The notes beneath the pieces are model-generated. The model saw only the letters and a program-made list of their open reading frames with translations, searched no databases and was not told where the DNA came from. From positions 1 through 63,210 of IMG/VR virus record IMGVR_UViG_3300031722_000029: a stretch of DNA of 63,210 bases. One strand, given 5' to 3'. The translations under genes and the position numbers were made by a program. Positions 1 to 7,585 of the stretch are shown one piece after another; the stretch's first letter is position 1; each line of letters begins with the position of its first letter. Source of the stretch: a virus.

Positions 1-98
1 CTTAGAACGTGCTTGGCGATCGCGCTCGATGGACTCGCACAGCTCTTTGCCCAGGTCAAGTAAGGCTGCCCCACTAACAAACGTAGAAAGATTTTCTT
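1..98. repeat. terminal direct repeat, left copy
   Basis: Bases 1-98 are identical to 63112-63209; the next base differs (g at 99, t at 63210). The repeat lies inside the portal reading frame, and overlapping the two copies restores one uninterrupted frame. It is therefore most simply the overlap of a circular assembly rather than a biological terminal repeat. Confidence 0.95.
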
Positions 99-210
99 GG
101 AATTCGCCTGTTGACTGCGGAGTCAACTCATCATCAGGGACATCTACACTGCCGTCCTCATTAATGACTAGATCGTCCTGCGGGATGTCTTGGTCAGTTA
201 CCGGGTCCAT
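1..210 (-). CDS. portal protein, N-terminal part (continues at right end of window)
   Basis: The ATG is at 210 on the minus strand, after a GAGGATT ribosome binding site about 8 bases upstream. The first 70 codons begin MDPVTDQDIPQDD and are acidic, followed by a short helix-prone stretch. At base 1 the frame continues exactly into the frame that enters at 63111 on the other end of the window. The joined protein is about 901 residues. It forms the ring at the phage head vertex through which DNA is packaged and ejected; family evidence is given under the right-hand part. Confidence 0.85.
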   Translation of the reverse strand, partial: MDPVTDQDIPQDDLVINEDGSVDVPDDELTPQSTGEFQENLSTFVSGAALLDLGKELCESIERDRQARSK

Positions 211-265
211 AAATGTAGAATCCTCTGAATGTGTCTATTATACGGCAGTTTTCGACAAAGTACAA

Positions 266-568
266 TCATTTATATCCGTGTAATGCCTCGAAGTCTACTA
301 GACCGCCACTAGAAAAATTATTGCCGCCCTGCTTTGCAATAATTTCGTCATACTCCGCTTGTGTGAAGTAGTCACCAGGTACTTTTGCGCCCGCATCACC
401 AGAAAGTAGTAGTTTACTTCTTGGGATTAGGCCTGTATTCCGCAAGTCGCCGACGTCTGACCATTGCCCTGACTTCACAAAGTCTTGCACGTAGGGCAGG
501 TAATCAGCGATTGGCGCTTTGTTGCCGGAAATCCACTGACCGCCACGCTCCTTGATGATATCGGCCAC
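266..568 (-). CDS. 3' fragment of a frameshifted virion-associated protein
   Basis: This frame encodes 100 residues from a GTG at 568 (product VADIIKERGGQW...). It overlaps the tail of the upstream fragment in another frame. The two frames join if one copy of a 5-bp tandem duplication (gccac twice, 564-573) is removed, giving ...APYGVADIIKERGG... . I read it as the C-terminal part of the same protein, cut off by the frameshift, and not as a separate gene. It contains a short SSGGLV motif like other virion proteins of this phage. Whether the fragment is translated alone is unknown. Confidence 0.6.
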   Translation of the reverse strand: MADIIKERGGQWISGNKAPIADYLPYVQDFVKSGQWSDVGDLRNTGLIPRSKLLLSGDAGAKVPGDYFTQAEYDEIIAKQGGNNFSSGGLVDFEALHGYK

Positions 569-1824
569 GCCACGCCGTACGGGGCAACTTCACCTGAGAG
601 GTTCTTGGCGATTCTACCAAGCGCGCCGATCATGCCACCGCCTGCTTTATTTTCACGTGACCACGACATGCTGCCCACATTATTGCCATCACCTTGCACT
701 TTGCGCATGCCTGGTATGCGGGTCATCATTTTGTCATAGAACGGTTTAGCACCTGGTGTTGGGTAAAAACTCATCTCGCCACTGCTGTTATCAAGTGAGT
801 GTCGCAAAGCTTGCTCTCCGGCACCCTTTTGACCGCTAATACTGCCAAGAAACGCCAAGTAATCCGCGTCGCTCATTGCGCCGCCTTTCGGTGATACTTG
901 ATGGTAGGCCTGTGGCGCACCATCGGCGCCAAACAACACAGTAGTCAACGCGTCATTTGGACCGTCTGGGTCACTGATGTTGTCAATGGCTTGTCCAAAT
1001 ATTGAATCACCATCTGGCTTTTTGAGCATTCTTGGCTTAGTGTATGGCTCCAAGGCGTCCATCAATGCTCCTAAGTCGCTTACCTCGTAGCTTTTTGCAC
1101 TGACCGCTGGGCCAGGGGCATGTAGTGGCACGTCTCTTACTATCGACAGTTTACGTTCAGCAGGCCCTGCTAACTTTCTAGCAATACGCCCTAGCGCGCC
1201 TAGCTCGCCAGCCTCAGCATCACTGCCGTAGGCTGCGGAGCCAACAGCCATAGAGGTTGGTGCCAATGCCTTTTTGCCAACAGCGCCTACGCCTTTGAGC
1301 AGCTTGCCCATAACCGCACCGCCAACTAAATTCAACGGGTCAAGCACCATGTCTGCAGCAAACTCGTTCAGCCTGCTCTGCGCCCTGGCCATGCGCTCGT
1401 CGTACGTAGCAGCCTCTTGCTCAAACAGTGGTTCTTGCTCCACAGTGGGGTCGTAAGCCTCAAACGGGTTGAGCGCCTTCAAGTTGCGAATCCATGGATT
1501 AGACTCTCGGGGCGTAGTGCCTGTGTACTTAGGCTTTACCTCACCGCCACCTGCGTACCCAGCTGCTTTGCGTTTTCTGAGCAGCTCTTGAAGCTTGGCG
1601 TCTTGTATTGCACGTAACTGCTCTATTGAGAGGCCACGCGCTGCGGCCGCATCACTTGGCGCTGAGCTCCCTGACTTATAGCTTGGCTCGGTGGGGGCAA
1701 CTTTCGCCGATCGGCCACCGAAGTCCTCTGGCGTGTTGATGCCTGCCTCTATGGCTCGCTGCCTAGCTTGGGGTGTGAGTAGTTCTGTGCGTCCAAACAT
1801 CTCTTCAAGTGTAGCCATGCTCAT
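475..1824 (-). CDS. 5' fragment of a frameshifted virion-associated protein of unknown function
   Basis: The frame encodes up to 449 residues. There are two ATGs, at 1824 and 1818; the second has GGGAG at good spacing and follows the terminase stop, so it is the likelier start. The product begins MATLEEMFGR, echoing the MARGLTLKDMF start of the protein at 36594-38813. It has a glycine/alanine-rich, possibly membrane-active segment near residues 160-200 and AGGG(E/M) motifs. The last 30 or so residues are out-of-frame translation after the 5-bp duplication at 564-573. Its position between large terminase and portal suggests a virion or ejection role; no family is recognised. Confidence 0.65.
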   Translation of the reverse strand: MSMATLEEMFGRTELLTPQARQRAIEAGINTPEDFGGRSAKVAPTEPSYKSGSSAPSDAAAARGLSIEQLRAIQDAKLQELLRKRKAAGYAGGGEVKPKYTGTTPRESNPWIRNLKALNPFEAYDPTVEQEPLFEQEAATYDERMARAQSRLNEFAADMVLDPLNLVGGAVMGKLLKGVGAVGKKALAPTSMAVGSAAYGSDAEAGELGALGRIARKLAGPAERKLSIVRDVPLHAPGPAVSAKSYEVSDLGALMDALEPYTKPRMLKKPDGDSIFGQAIDNISDPDGPNDALTTVLFGADGAPQAYHQVSPKGGAMSDADYLAFLGSISGQKGAGEQALRHSLDNSSGEMSFYPTPGAKPFYDKMMTRIPGMRKVQGDGNNVGSMSWSRENKAGGGMIGALGRIAKNLSGEVAPYGVAWPISSRSVAVSGFPATKRQSLITCPTCKTL

Positions 1825-3377
1825 CTCCCGTAGGGGTTACCTGTCTTGCGCTCATACTCAACCTCGTCATCCTCGTCGTCCTCGTCCTCAACTTCTAGCG
1901 AGGCTAGCAGCTTGGCGTCGCGGAAGTAGATCATACATTGTGTGAACGTGTCGACGCCGTCGTCATGCGCTCCGTTCGGGAATACCTCGCACTCGTCCAG
2001 AAACGGTTGCGCCCAGCTCACCGCGTGCCCTGGATTATTCTTGGACTCCATGACGTAGATCACATCAGTCTCAAGTACCGGGGCAACCATGTGGGCGCGT
2101 GTTACCTTATCCGCATTACCTGGGTTGTACCCTCGGCAAGGTATCTTGGCAACTTGCAAGTCCTGTAGTATGCTTTGACCAGATGCTTTCTTCTCAACCA
2201 GCACAAAGTCAGCATGACGCTTCTGCTCTCCATACTCATTGCCCCAGTCATCAATTATCATCTTCTTCAAGACTGGGTATGTCATGTGCTCAGCTTTGTA
2301 GTCAAGCAGCACAGCAATCTGCTTACCCTCGAACGTAGCTGCGCCCCATACTGAACCAGCGGAGGGGTCTCCTGTGGTCTTTTCCGTGAACGCGGTATCG
2401 TAGCTCTGCACCACTGCCTCGAAGTCAGGTAGCGCTCGGTCCCAAGGCCACAGCTGGAAGTGCTTAGTTTTCAAGATACCACCGCCCGCAGGAGCTGGAC
2501 GTTGCTGGAGTTGCCCCGCTGCAGAATATGTACCCAGTGCTATCTCAAGTTTTTGTACCTTCTTTTCGTCAAACAGCGCTGGCCATAGTAGCTCACCTTC
2601 AACTTTGCGCGGGTCTGAGAAACCGAGTACTGTAGCTTTTTTCTTAGTGCCACTTTCAAAGCGCATTGGAAGCATGACGTGTGTGTAGTCATCCGCTAAT
2701 TCACTAAGAATATAGCCAGATATATCTTGCTCATGCAATCTTTGCATAATGACAACGGTCTTTGCGCCTCTGCTCACGCCGCGTGTGCTCAGCGTAGACC
2801 TAAACCATTCGGTGGCTGTGGCTCGCTCGGCATCAGAGAATGCTTGCTTAGCTGAACTCGCATCATCTACAATCTTGCGGTCAGGGTGTTGGCCAGTTGC
2901 GCGACCACCGACTGACGTTGCTATGCGCCAACCTGAGCCTGTCAATGCATAGTGTGTCTTTTGGTCTTGCCCTTTCTCTATTTGTACTTGTGGCCAACGC
3001 GCCTGGTACCAAGGACTTGTAATAATATCCCGTGTCTTCTTGGCATCACGCAGTGAGAGGTCTTCACCGTACGAAGCACCGAGTATTCTAATGCTTTGGT
3101 CTGCCAGCCACTCCCAAGCGGGCCACATTACGGATGTAAGTATGCTCTTCATTGTTCCGGGCGGAACGTTGACCAATAGATTATTAATTTCGCCGTCAGA
3201 CACCGCTTCAAGATGCTCACACAGAGCATCGATATGCCAATTGTGGCTGTACGGCGTATTCGGCTCTATAACATGCCACGCTTGCTTGGTAAACTCTGCA
3301 AGTGAAGCCTCAGCTCTACGGTAGTCCTTCTCACGCTTTACCGCGTCTAGTAGCACAAATGAACTTACAGCTCCCAC
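1821..3377 (-). CDS. terL: terminase large subunit
   Basis: This 518-residue ATPase-nuclease drives DNA into the prohead and cuts the concatemer. A Walker A-like motif (NVPPGTMKS, residues 70-78) and Walker B (IVDDAS, 169-174) form the ATPase. The RNase H-like nuclease carries D327 (SYDTAF), E395 (VEKKASG) and a final HDDGVDTF cluster at 471-478. The C-terminal tail is very acidic (EVEDEDDEDDEVE). The start is a GTG at 3377 that overlaps the end of the upstream HNH gene by 13 bases; a later GTG (LLDAV) is possible. The stop overlaps the next gene. Function is secure from motifs and from the neighbouring small terminase and portal. Confidence 0.95.
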   Translation of the reverse strand: MGAVSSFVLLDAVKREKDYRRAEASLAEFTKQAWHVIEPNTPYSHNWHIDALCEHLEAVSDGEINNLLVNVPPGTMKSILTSVMWPAWEWLADQSIRILGASYGEDLSLRDAKKTRDIITSPWYQARWPQVQIEKGQDQKTHYALTGSGWRIATSVGGRATGQHPDRKIVDDASSAKQAFSDAERATATEWFRSTLSTRGVSRGAKTVVIMQRLHEQDISGYILSELADDYTHVMLPMRFESGTKKKATVLGFSDPRKVEGELLWPALFDEKKVQKLEIALGTYSAAGQLQQRPAPAGGGILKTKHFQLWPWDRALPDFEAVVQSYDTAFTEKTTGDPSAGSVWGAATFEGKQIAVLLDYKAEHMTYPVLKKMIIDDWGNEYGEQKRHADFVLVEKKASGQSILQDLQVAKIPCRGYNPGNADKVTRAHMVAPVLETDVIYVMESKNNPGHAVSWAQPFLDECEVFPNGAHDDGVDTFTQCMIYFRDAKLLASLEVEDEDDEDDEVEYERKTGNPYGR

Positions 3378-3886
3378 TTGTTACCTTTGGACAGATTATC
3401 AATACCAAGCCTTACACACAAATTGTCTGGTACGTGCAAGCCTGACACAAACTCGCCTTGTAGCGGAATGATGTGATCCACATGATAAGGAATCATTGCA
3501 AGGTAACTGAAGTGTTGTGCCACGATGTACTTATCTTCAATCTCCTGCAGTTGCTCCGCGGTAAGCCACGCTGGCACTCTGTTTTGCTTTGTCATTCTAT
3601 ATCGCTTAGACTTAGCAGCACAGCGCCCTGCATTCTTTACTTGCCATGCTAGACTAGCTTCATGGTGCTTAGCGAGGCCTTCTGGCGTGCTACGATATTT
3701 GGCATTACCTACCCGAGTACTTTCTCTGATCTTAGCTCCACGTACTGGGTCCGCTCGTCTTTGTCGGTAGTCCTCTGCTAGACATGCGCAGCATACCTTC
3801 TTATAAGGTAGCCCGTATAGCATAGGCCAAGTACCACGTACTGCGTCCTTGGTTTCTCCACAGGTTTTGCAGATACGTTGTTCCAT
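3365..3886 (-). CDS. HNH endonuclease with N-terminal zinc ribbon, between small and large terminase genes
   Basis: The 173-residue protein has an N-terminal CKTCGE...CCAC zinc-ribbon-like part and a C-terminal HNH core (YHVDHIIPL ... GLHVPDN ... IDNLSKGNK). The middle is basic and tryptophan-containing. Two other genes here share the same layout: 24769-25341 and 33328-33972. It fits tightly, 1 base after the small terminase stop and overlapping the terminase large start, so it is co-transcribed with the packaging genes. It could be a free-standing homing endonuclease or an HNH protein assisting packaging; the paralogues outside the packaging region favour the mobile option. Confidence 0.85.
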   Translation of the reverse strand: MEQRICKTCGETKDAVRGTWPMLYGLPYKKVCCACLAEDYRQRRADPVRGAKIRESTRVGNAKYRSTPEGLAKHHEASLAWQVKNAGRCAAKSKRYRMTKQNRVPAWLTAEQLQEIEDKYIVAQHFSYLAMIPYHVDHIIPLQGEFVSGLHVPDNLCVRLGIDNLSKGNKWEL

Positions 3887-3887
3887 A

Positions 3888-4295
3888 CTATTTGCCCTTA
3901 TTCGCTTTTTCCAACAGACTTACAAGCAAGTCCAGATCAGAGTTGCTCAAGTTCTTCATAGCGGAAGCATCAATCTGCAGCGGCTTACCATCATTGCCAG
4001 TTAGCTCGATGGTGGCGGGAATCTTGCGGGCGGTGTACTCAAGTAATGCTTTAGCAGCTGAGATGCGGTCTCGAGTCTGAGCCCACGGGTTAACACTGAT
4101 GCGTCGCAATGTATCCAGTGGATGCTGCTGGTCGCCTAGGTATTTCAGGTACGCAGCTTGTAGCTCCAACCCCTCGCGGCTGAGTGGGTCGACCATTTTG
4201 CCACCATGCGCCTCGAGATACTGCATGTAGGATATATTGCTATCCTCAAAGGCTACAGGGCTTAGCTCGTCATTGTCACCGTCGTCGAATGCCAT
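3888..4295 (-). CDS. terS: putative terminase small subunit
   Basis: This 135-residue protein lies directly upstream of the packaging genes and downstream of a good minus-strand promoter. It has an acidic N-terminus, a helical middle with repeated short helices (LQAAYLKYL ... DRISAAKALLEYTARK) and a C-terminal helix (DLDLLVSLLEKANKGK). That pattern suits a small DNA-recognition subunit that oligomerises. I see no classical helix-turn-helix. The assignment rests on size, helical character and location, so it is moderate. Confidence 0.65.
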   Translation of the reverse strand: MAFDDGDNDELSPVAFEDSNISYMQYLEAHGGKMVDPLSREGLELQAAYLKYLGDQQHPLDTLRRISVNPWAQTRDRISAAKALLEYTARKIPATIELTGNDGKPLQIDASAMKNLSNSDLDLLVSLLEKANKGK

Positions 4296-4833
4296 TTCGG
4301 CGCTCCGTATATTAAAAGATCGTCGTATTTATACCGCATATAACCGAAATTGTAAAGTACTTTATTTCATCGTTTAATTTTTGAGCTACGTGCTTGGCTC
4401 GGTGGGCACAATTTCTTATTTCAGTCTCTAGTATTTATCGTTACCGTTTTATTTTCAGTCGCCGTGCTAAAAATGCAAGGATGCTGTAAGCTGTTGATTA
4501 TTAAGCGCAACATTTTATAGAACAAGGCGGCAGGCGCGAAAACGACATATTCTTTTTTATAATAGAAATATAGCACAAATTCTTTTCTTACACGTATATC
4601 CATTTTATTTTAAATAATTTTACTGACTTTATTGACTACTACCTTTCTCTATAAAATATTATTCTTTTAAATCAACGCTTTACTCCTTCCTTAGCCGATC
4701 ACCTCCACCTGAAAGACGAATCCCACAGAAGCCAACTTTACTTGGTGCTCAGCGCCTAGTGCTTGGATGTTAACTGCCCTCCGCTATACTGCACGCAAAC
4801 GTCATGCTAATTTTCTAAAATTTTGGAAATTTT
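4296..4833. other. AT-rich intergenic region upstream of the terminase operon
   Basis: No gene is supported here. A 60-codon frame at 4421-4603 on the minus strand lacks a ribosome binding site and resembles no protein. The region is AT-rich and contains the late promoter at 4328-4356 and a word series related to GCGCCAAGCGC (around 4740-4765). Confidence 0.6.
4328..4356 (-). promoter_or_regulatory. sigma70-type promoter for the terminase/late operon
   Basis: On the minus strand a TTTACA -35 box (4351-4356) is separated by exactly 17 bases from a TATAAA -10 box (4328-4333). It lies 33 bases upstream of the small terminase start and points into the late genes. The match to the bacterial consensus is good; activity is inferred. 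Confidence 0.7.
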
Positions 4834-5331
4834 TTATTTTGGATTTTTAGTACAAGCATGCGAGTACCTACTATTAGGCTCACAGTTTACATATCCATAC
4901 ACTATAAACCTTATTGTTTGCACGCTTGTGCCATATTCTTTGGCTAGCGTGCCTAACTTTATACCTGCGTCAAACTTACCGCATATCTCTGGCCAGTATG
5001 CTTTAAGTTTTATCGCTCCAACGCCTTTACGCCCCTCTAGTCTTTTCTTTTCTGTGCAGTCTAACATGTTATCTGCCAGTGTTCTTAGAAATAAGTGCTC
5101 TGGGTTGCAGCATGGGGGATTATCACATTTATGGCATACCACCAGGCTCTGGGGTACATCGCCTATGGCAAATGTATATGCAAGCCTATGCGCTGCGTAT
5201 GTAGTTCCGTCTATACTTATTCTTCCGTAACCGCCATTAAAGTTTGGCGACATGCGCTTTCCAGCCCACTCCCAGCAGCCTGAATCCTTAATGCTTATAT
5301 TGTCCAGCATGAATTTAGGTAGTTTTCTCAC
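4834..5331 (-). CDS. HNH endonuclease (CWEW/AHR type) with C-terminal helix-turn-helix
   Basis: The 165-residue protein shows the layout of the HNH_3-like homing endonucleases. A CWEWAG start is followed by GGYGRISIDG, AHRLAY, then the core CHKCDNPPCCNPEHLFL, and a DNxxD helix. Residues after about 115 (IKLKAYWPEICGKFDAG... LAKEYGTSVQTIRFI) form a helix-turn-helix typical of the DNA-binding tail of such enzymes. It stands alone at the edge of the divergent control region, pointing toward the terminase operon. Probable mobile endonuclease. Confidence 0.88.
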   Translation of the reverse strand: MRKLPKFMLDNISIKDSGCWEWAGKRMSPNFNGGYGRISIDGTTYAAHRLAYTFAIGDVPQSLVVCHKCDNPPCCNPEHLFLRTLADNMLDCTEKKRLEGRKGVGAIKLKAYWPEICGKFDAGIKLGTLAKEYGTSVQTIRFIVYGYVNCEPNSRYSHACTKNPK

Positions 5332-5473
5332 AGACGCCTCCTTTAAAAATTTAATATTATACGCAGAAAATTAACTAACTGCCTCCAGTTTTATATTTTC
5401 CTGATTCTGCCCTGGAGCCCTTATTTTATATTTCAAATGGGGATCCCCGGGGCCTAGCCCTCCGTACTGCGGT

Positions 5474-5600
5474 ACCATGCACCACGATGCGGTGTGCTAT
5501 CACAATGTGGTATGCTCTACCACCATACAGTAGTACCACGATATGGCATGGTCTACCATAATATGGTGTGTATAATATGGTGTGTATAATATATTAACAT
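5474..5600. repeat. iteron-like imperfect tandem repeats
   Basis: About six degenerate units of 19-20 bp follow each other with the shared core accac(g/a)at(a/g)(t/c)ggt(a/g)tg. Clear units start near 5481, 5499, 5519, 5535, 5555 and 5575. Several units are themselves dyads, the best being ACCATA-A-TATGGT. Repeats of this kind bind initiator or regulator proteins. Confidence 0.6.
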
Positions 5601-5658
5601 AAGTACATATAACATTGCACTTAGACCACGGTACTAAGACCATTGTTCTAAACATTAA

Positions 5659-5675
5659 ATAAGAATGATTCTTAT
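5659..5675. promoter_or_regulatory. perfect palindrome, possible operator
   Basis: ATAAGAAT-G-ATTCTTAT is an 8+1+8 perfect palindrome about 50 bases upstream of the early promoter. Its size and symmetry suit a dimeric repressor site; no matching regulator gene was recognised. Confidence 0.45.
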
Positions 5676-5706
5676 CCCAAACCCGTCACAAACTGTTACA
5701 AAAAAG

Positions 5707-5737
5707 TTGTGTACTTATAAAACTATGAGACTATAAT
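5707..5737 (+). promoter_or_regulatory. probable promoter of the 5839 gene
   Basis: A perfect TATAAT -10 box (5732-5737) is preceded by TTGTGT (5707-5712) at 19 bases, slightly long. It lies 100 bases upstream of the first rightward gene and between two palindromes. Confidence 0.5.
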
Positions 5738-5775
5738 TTAGTTATGGATTGATTGATACTGATTGATCCTGATGA

Positions 5776-5790
5776 CTGAACACTGTTCAG
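5776..5790. promoter_or_regulatory. perfect palindrome in the early leader, possible operator
   Basis: CTGAACA-C-TGTTCAG is a 7+1+7 perfect palindrome in the transcribed leader between the -10 box and the 5839 start codon. It resembles SOS-type or phage-repressor half-sites in symmetry but is not a canonical LexA box. Confidence 0.45.
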
Positions 5791-5838
5791 ACCATCACCC
5801 ACTTAGGGTATACCTCTTTCACAATTTGGAGAATAATC

Positions 5839-6315
5839 ATGGCACGGAAACCAAAGACAGTTGTTGCGCCCGTTGAAACCACCACCCCGGAAGTTGTTAC
5901 TGAGTCCGTGGTTGAGACTGAAGTTGTTGGTCAAGCGATTGACAACGAAGTAGGTGAGATTGAAGTAGGCGAACCAATTAGTATGCTCGCTTCAATGCTT
6001 CAACAAGAAGTTAAACCTCTTGATGAGGTGAAGGTTGAAGATAAACCAACCACGATCGCAGTTGAAAAGAATGTTGGAGTTGGTCAGTTCATTCGTAAGT
6101 TGATTGGCGATGGCATGGCGAACAAGGACATTCTGAAAGTTGTGCATGAGCAGTATGGCAACACGAATACAACCTATGCTTGTGTTGCATGGTACCGCAA
6201 CAAGATGAAGAAGACTGCTCAGGCCAAGGTTCAGAGCACCGCAGTTGAACAAGTCACCAAGATGTTGGAAGGCGAAGCTCCGGTCGAAGAAACCAAGGCC
6301 GAAGGCGAAGTCTAA
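5839..6315 (+). CDS. acidic protein with C-terminal helix-turn-helix-like domain
   Basis: The 158-residue protein starts after a strong GGAG site. Residues 1-75 are acidic and low complexity (Glu/Val/Thr-rich). Residues 80-128 form a compact helical domain (GVGQFIRKLIGDGM ... WYRNKMKK) that is clearly related to residues 168-215 of the protein at 33996-34754. The shared pattern is G-hG...h..LI.G.....h...V...........aWY+NK. The gene is monocistronic, with its own promoter and terminator-like hairpins, which suggests high early expression. A DNA-binding role is inferred; the family is not named. Confidence 0.75.
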   Translation: MARKPKTVVAPVETTTPEVVTESVVETEVVGQAIDNEVGEIEVGEPISMLASMLQQEVKPLDEVKVEDKPTTIAVEKNVGVGQFIRKLIGDGMANKDILKVVHEQYGNTNTTYACVAWYRNKMKKTAQAKVQSTAVEQVTKMLEGEAPVEETKAEGEV

Positions 6316-6323
6316 GCGGGTGG

Positions 6324-6339
6324 GAGTCAGAAATGACTC
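6324..6339 (+). terminator. GAAA-tetraloop hairpin after the 5839 gene
   Basis: GAGTCA and TGACTC pair around a GAAA tetraloop 9 bases after the stop codon. No T-tract follows, so it may stabilise the mRNA 3' end rather than terminate. Confidence 0.45.
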
Positions 6340-6381
6340 TCCTCCTCATCATGCTCCTGTTACTCATCTACATTTTACTTT

Positions 6382-6419
6382 GAGGTTGGACTCAGGGCTT
6401 AGGCCTTGAGTCCAACCTC
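6382..6419 (+). terminator. strong stem-loop, probable terminator
   Basis: A 13-bp perfect stem (GAGGTTGGACTCA with TGAGTCCAACCTC) encloses a 12-base loop. The following sequence is only weakly T-rich (CTTACACTT), so efficiency is uncertain, but it closes the 5839 transcription unit. Confidence 0.65.
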
Positions 6420-6786
6420 CTTACACTTAGTATCCCCCACTAAGTACGTGGCGCCTGGTTCTCAGGCGTTGCACAAACCCCTATTAATAAGGTAACATAG
6501 AAATGAATTGCCGCTGAATCGATCGGTCAGAATGTCAGTCGACCGACTAAGTAATTGCACACACAGCGACTTCATTCGTCGCAGCAGTCCGATTGTATCG
6601 TCGTCGCTTACACATTCGGCTTCGAGCGAAATTTCATTACGCTTTTCTCCAGGCACTGAGGGCGTAGTGGGGAAGCTCGGTAGGACGTGGCGCTTGGCGC
6701 TATGCTGAATGAATAAAATAAAAAGTAATATCAAACTAAAAAGGTCTCCAGAGATTCAGCTTTCAGGTGGAGGGAATGTACTAAGG

Positions 6787-6801
6787 AAGCACTAAGTGCT
6801 T
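6787..6801. promoter_or_regulatory. perfect palindrome, possible operator
   Basis: AAGCACT-A-AGTGCTT is a 7+1+7 perfect palindrome next to AT-rich sequence in the non-coding region. Function is unknown. Confidence 0.35.
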
Positions 6802-7513
6802 AATTTTAAAAGCTTAATATATATAGTAAAAGGTAGTAGTCAGTATAGTCAGCATAAATGAAAAAGGTACGTTCTACATAGTGCGCATTTGAAAATGCCT
6901 GTTTTATCCACTTTTCTGCAACAAAATATTTTTACGACTGCCTGTCGCCTTCTGTTTCGCAGAAAAAACAGAAAATGTATGATTTTAAACACTTTTTTTA
7001 TGACGTTGTCAAGGCACGGCCGGCAGTCCATCAGGCGCGTTATGACATTGTCAGTAACATAATTTTACATAATACGGCTATAATTTTTTTTGCTAATATA
7101 CCAGCGTCATGCGAAAAGCTCCAATTTTCAGCACAACGGCATGCGTTTTACCCTACATTTTGCTTAATTTTTACGCAGTAAAACACTTGATTTAGCTCAG
7201 CGCCAAGCGCCAAGTGCTCAGTATATAAGGAGGCGCTTTTAATACAAAGGCATAGTACCAAGTACCTAGTAGTAACGCCCCCATAATCCAAGTAACTTCG
7301 GTATATGCTACCAATATTCACTGCGCATAGCACAATACGACAGGTAGAATGACAATGGCGTGCATATATTAATGTCGTAAAACTAGTTGTACGCATAGCA
7401 AAGTACCGATTGCTATATAGTAAAGTTCGTTGCGCACCGTCTAAAGCTTTAGTTATGACTATTCAAAGTACGAATAAGTTTCCCCCATCGAAAAATAATT
7501 ATGTATTTCGTAG

Positions 7514-7541
7514 TTTATCGAGTAAAGTATTACGCTATAAT
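7514..7541 (+). promoter_or_regulatory. promoter of the main early operon
   Basis: A perfect TATAAT (7536-7541) follows TACGC and is preceded by a weak TTTATC -35 (7514-7519) at 16 bases. It lies 45 bases before the start codon at 7586. The CGCTATAAT context resembles the other early promoters of this phage. Confidence 0.55.
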
Positions 7542-7585
7542 TACACCTTATCGTCGTTAATATATCCTAATAAAAGGGAGTTTAG

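Larger units (their letters stand above)
5332..5838. other. divergent control region, candidate origin
   Basis: No gene is supported. The region separates leftward late genes from rightward early genes. It holds a GC-rich double palindrome (GGGGATCCCCGGGG near 5439-5452), a tandem iteron-like array (5474-5600), a 17-bp palindrome (5659-5675), a probable promoter (5707-5737), direct GATTGAT repeats (about 5747-5768) and a 15-bp palindrome (5776-5790). AT-rich sequence with iterons between divergent units is what a replication origin or an operator cluster would look like. Confidence 0.55.
6420..7585. other. long non-coding region between the first early gene and the main early operon
   Basis: No open frame here has a ribosome binding site and protein-like composition. 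Visible structure: GCGAC/GTCGC hairpin with a 7-base loop (about 6557-6573); the pair TGGCGCTTGGCGCT (about 6687-6700) and AGCGCCAAGCGCCA (about 7201-7214) as distant inverted repeats; a 15-bp palindrome AAGCACT-A-AGTGCTT (6787-6801); AT-rich tracts (6800-6860, 7050-7110, 7480-7510). It may hold an origin, several small RNAs or a protein-binding region. Confidence 0.5.

Noticed and set aside
540-600. programmed -1 frameshift in the virion gene
   Set aside because: No slippery heptamer or downstream structure; a simple 5-bp tandem duplication explains the shift.
4421-4603. 60-residue gene on the minus strand
   Set aside because: No ribosome binding site, AT-driven composition and no protein-like pattern.
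6462-6734. 90-residue gene on the minus strand
   Set aside because: No ribosome binding site, opposite to the local direction, and composition suggests chance.
6975-7181. 68-residue gene on the plus strand
   Set aside because: No ribosome binding site; composition is that of AT-rich non-coding DNA.
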